From a bacterium (GTDB lineage: Bacteria; Coprothermobacterota; Coprothermobacteria; Coprothermobacterales; JAADFF01): a stretch of 7,594 nt of DNA. Both the position numbers and the translations under genes were made by a program. Numbering within the stretch: position 1 is the first letter of the stretch; each line of letters begins with the position of its first letter. The notes beneath the pieces were generated by a model, which saw only the letters and a list, made by a program, of their open reading frames with translations, made no database searches and had not been told where the DNA came from. The stretch lies in assembly GCA_027063755.1 (NCBI GenBank), contig JAMORD010000088.1:1-7594 (forward strand). Reading direction: 5' to 3'. This document shows positions 5,939 to 7,594 of this stretch, one piece after another.

Positions 5939-6937
5939 GTGAAGATAGGAGTATTGGGAACGGGCAGCTTGGGCACAGCCCTCGCTGCCCACTTCTACAA
6001 ACTGGGATACGATGTTGTGTGGTGGGGAAGAAACGCCGAGCTTGTAGAACATATCAACACACACCATCGCAACCCCAAGCACATGAGTGAGTTTTTACTC
6101 CCACATGATCTAAAGGCCACAAATGACATGTCATTACTTTCTCAGGTGCCATATATCATCTCCGCTGTGCCAACACCATACTTAAGAAGCGTTTGGAACA
6201 AGTTAAAAGAACACATAGTAAACCCCACCGTTATCAACACCTCAAAGGGTATTGAAGTAGACACGGGCATGTTTGCCCATGAGATATTTAGAGAAATCTT
6301 TCCATCAGGAACATTTATGGCACTATCAGGTCCCTCGTTTGCCAGAGAAATACTCAAGGGATTCCCCACAGCCGTTGTACTTGTCGGACCACAGAAACAT
6401 ACAAGCCAGCTAATAAAAGAGTGGTCTACCCCAGTCTTGAGAGTATACAGCGCAGAAGATTTGGTTGGTGTAGAACTGGCTGGTGCATATAAAAATGTCC
6501 TTGCCATTGCCAGCGGTGCTGTCTCGGGATTGGGATTGGGAGAAAATACAAGAGCTGCACTAATAACGCGTGGAATAGCAGAACTGACAAGACTCGGCAT
6601 AGCATTGGGAGCTCAGATGAAAACCTTTATGGGACTGGCCGGCGTAGGAGATATTATTCTAACTTGCTCATCTAAAGAATCACGAAACTACTCGCTGGGT
6701 TGGAACATAGGCAGAGGTCTTAGTGTAGATGATGCCTTGTCAAGACTTAAAGGATATCCAGAGGGATACAAGACATCTCTAGCCATGAAGCATTTGTCAC
6801 ACGAACTGGGTGTAGAAACCCCCATTGTTGATGCCGTAGCATCTGTTTTACATGAAGGGAAGTCCATACGCCGCGTGCTTGCCGACCTATTGTCCCGCCC
6901 ACCAAAGAGGGAATTCTGGGGAATTGAAGAAAACTAA
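5939..6937 (+). CDS. gpsA: NAD(P)H-dependent glycerol-3-phosphate dehydrogenase
   Basis: Reduces dihydroxyacetone phosphate to sn-glycerol-3-phosphate, the backbone of bacterial phospholipids, in the cytoplasm. The product is 332 residues, the normal family length. An N-terminal Rossmann fold shows GTGSLGTAL (7-15), followed by NTSKGIE (100-106) and LSGPSFA (129-135). The C-terminal helical domain carries ELAGAYKNVLAIASG (179-193), with Lys185 at the catalytic lysine position. NTRAALITRG (203-212) and FMGLAGVGDIILTC..S.ESRN (230-250) complete the substrate site. The start is GTG at 5939, one base after the asnS stop. Only a weak AGGA lies upstream, so translation probably depends on coupling to asnS. 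Its TAA (6935-6937) overlaps the stop of the convergent pilin gene. Confidence 0.97.
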   Translation: MKIGVLGTGSLGTALAAHFYKLGYDVVWWGRNAELVEHINTHHRNPKHMSEFLLPHDLKATNDMSLLSQVPYIISAVPTPYLRSVWNKLKEHIVNPTVINTSKGIEVDTGMFAHEIFREIFPSGTFMALSGPSFAREILKGFPTAVVLVGPQKHTSQLIKEWSTPVLRVYSAEDLVGVELAGAYKNVLAIASGAVSGLGLGENTRAALITRGIAELTRLGIALGAQMKTFMGLAGVGDIILTCSSKESRNYSLGWNIGRGLSVDDALSRLKGYPEGYKTSLAMKHLSHELGVETPIVDAVASVLHEGKSIRRVLADLLSRPPKREFWGIEEN

Positions 6938-7452
6938 GGCTTGCAATATATAACCATAGGTGGGGTATATCCATCTGCAGACAGATAGTATATGAGATGG
7001 GCATACTCGTTATCGCAATCTTTTATACCCTGTATATCACCTACACAATCTGTAAAGGCATAAGATTTCCCATTCAAGGGACAAACAGGCGGATGGTCAA
7101 ATGCCAAAGGATTGGCCTCATCTCCCCAGCCTGTTAAACCAAGTGCCACATTCCACTCCCACAGATTGGATCCACCACAAAAGGTCGGTGTAGTAACAAA
7201 ATACGGATAAGGTCTTTTACCCTCCATCTCCCTTATAAGTGCATACTCCTCGGCCTTCATGAGAATATTGTGGATATTTTCAAGATGAGACTTTGTCTTA
7301 GCAGAATAGATAGCCCTCTCGTATCGTGGCAAAGCCACAGCAAGGAGCACACCCAATATAACAATGACAACAAGAAGCTGTATAAGGGTAAAACCACTAT
7401 CATCTAAAGGACTTTGCAATATTTTCTGCTGATACAAACGCCTCTTTAACAT
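6934..7452 (-). CDS. type IV pilin-like / pseudopilin protein
   Basis: A subunit of a type IV pilus, competence pilus or type II secretion pseudopilus, inserted in the inner membrane and cut by prepilin peptidase. The class III signal is clear: a Gly (residue 20) precedes FTLIQLLVVIVILGVLLAVALP (21-42), the N-terminal helix. Cleavage after Gly20 leaves a 152-residue mature protein. Its periplasmic part has five Cys (92, 124, 136, 146, 170), with Cys170 near the C-terminus suggesting a disulfide-closed D-region. Residue +5 of the mature chain is Gln, where nearly all major pilins have Glu. The start is uncertain. ATG 7452 gives a 20-residue leader with basic residues but only a G-rich, poor ribosome site. 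TTG codons at 7437 and 7419 are alternatives. All possible starts lie inside rpe. The family is firm; the specific machine is not identifiable because no other pilus gene is present. Confidence 0.87.
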   Translation of the reverse strand: MLKRRLYQQKILQSPLDDSGFTLIQLLVVIVILGVLLAVALPRYERAIYSAKTKSHLENIHNILMKAEEYALIREMEGKRPYPYFVTTPTFCGGSNLWEWNVALGLTGWGDEANPLAFDHPPVCPLNGKSYAFTDCVGDIQGIKDCDNEYAHLIYYLSADGYTPPMVIYCKP

Positions 7453-7594
7453 CCCCAGCCCCCATAATGGCACTCCCCATAACAATAAGGTCTGCCCCCT
7501 TCTCAAGGACACTTTCAAGGTTGTGATGTTTTACCCCACCATCAACCTCAATAAGGTAGTTATACTCTGGCTCCCTTCTAATCTCAGACAGCAC
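7400..7594 (-). CDS. rpe: ribulose-phosphate 3-epimerase, C-terminal part (5' end beyond the window)
   Basis: Interconverts ribulose-5-phosphate and xylulose-5-phosphate in the pentose phosphate pathway. Only the last 64 residues are present; the gene continues past the right edge, and the GTG at the very end of the window is an internal Val codon, not a start. EVDGGV carries the catalytic Asp of beta-strand 7 of the TIM barrel. KGADLIVMGSAIM is the phosphate-binding loop and strand 8, and a normal final helix ends at the TGA (7402-7400). The VDGG pattern favours Rpe over the related hexulose-phosphate synthases and decarboxylases. The pilin-like gene on the same strand begins inside its 3' end. 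Confidence 0.86.
   Translation of the reverse strand: MLSEIRREPEYNYLIEVDGGVKHHNLESVLEKGADLIVMGSAIMGAGDVKEAFVSAENIAKSFR

Noticed and set aside
1936-6945. Shared Cys-Lys-Pro near the C-termini of the anchored protein and the pilin
   Set aside because: Three residues and a 9-bp match (aggcttgca) are too little to claim a common sorting signal or homology.
6973-6986. ATCTG/CAGAT inverted repeat as a terminator for gpsA
   Set aside because: The stem is only 5 bp, has no U-run, and lies within the pilin coding sequence.
5888-7004. Minus-strand open frames within gpsA (5888-6082, 6142-6600, 6747-7004)
   Set aside because: They are antisense to conserved dehydrogenase motifs and have no family features.
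7266-7403. Short frame from the ATG at 7403 (about 45 codons)
   Set aside because: It overlaps the pilin helix in another frame and ends early. It matters only as a possible ancestral start position.
7453-7518. Start of the pilin gene at 7518
   Set aside because: It would give a leader over 40 residues long lying deep in rpe, without a ribosome site. The later ATG is more plausible, though still uncertain.

Overview
The window looks like chromosomal DNA from a thermophilic or thermotolerant bacterium of uncertain phylum. Genes are tightly packed, with overlaps of 4 to about 53 nt. Shine-Dalgarno sites are strong and uniform (GGAGGTG or AGGAGGT). Arg is mostly AGA/AGG, the proteins are rich in Lys and Glu, and GTG and TTG starts are used. 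A class III prepilin signal, GpsA and Rpe argue for Bacteria. The nucleoside kinase with a ThrRS-like N-terminus and the short alpha-glucan phosphorylase are gene types seen in Thermotogae, Firmicutes and related deep lineages. I cannot name the organism from sequence alone.

Layout. Positions 1-124 are AT-rich and non-coding, with a hairpin and promoter-like motifs pointing off the left edge. A minus-strand cluster follows, read right to left. It holds a two-domain nucleoside (uridine-type) kinase (2831-4513), a membrane-anchored extracytoplasmic protein of unknown family with a TTG start inside the end of the kinase gene (1933-2841), and, after 114 nt, a compact alpha-glucan phosphorylase, glgP (125-1819). 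A divergent intergenic region (4514-4632) carries two dyad elements and a TATAAT box. It separates this cluster from the plus-strand pair asnS (4633-5937) and gpsA (5939-6937), which are 1 nt apart. From the right edge another minus-strand pair enters: the 3' end of rpe (7400-7594), then a type IV pilin-like gene (6934-7452). The pilin gene starts inside rpe and its stop overlaps that of gpsA.

How the genes relate. Most are housekeeping: glucan phosphorolysis to glucose-1-phosphate (GlgP), Asn-tRNA charging (AsnS), sn-glycerol-3-phosphate supply for phospholipids (GpsA), pentose-phosphate interconversion (Rpe) and probably nucleoside salvage (kinase). Two genes are less ordinary. One is the anchored protein translationally coupled to the kinase. 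The other is the pilin, whose cleaved leader is encoded almost entirely within rpe and whose mature residue +5 is Gln instead of Glu.

I found no clear new multi-gene system. The most unusual structure is a two-block intergenic repeat present on both sides of glgP in the same orientation. No tRNA, rRNA, CRISPR array, insertion sequence or attachment site was recognised by reading.
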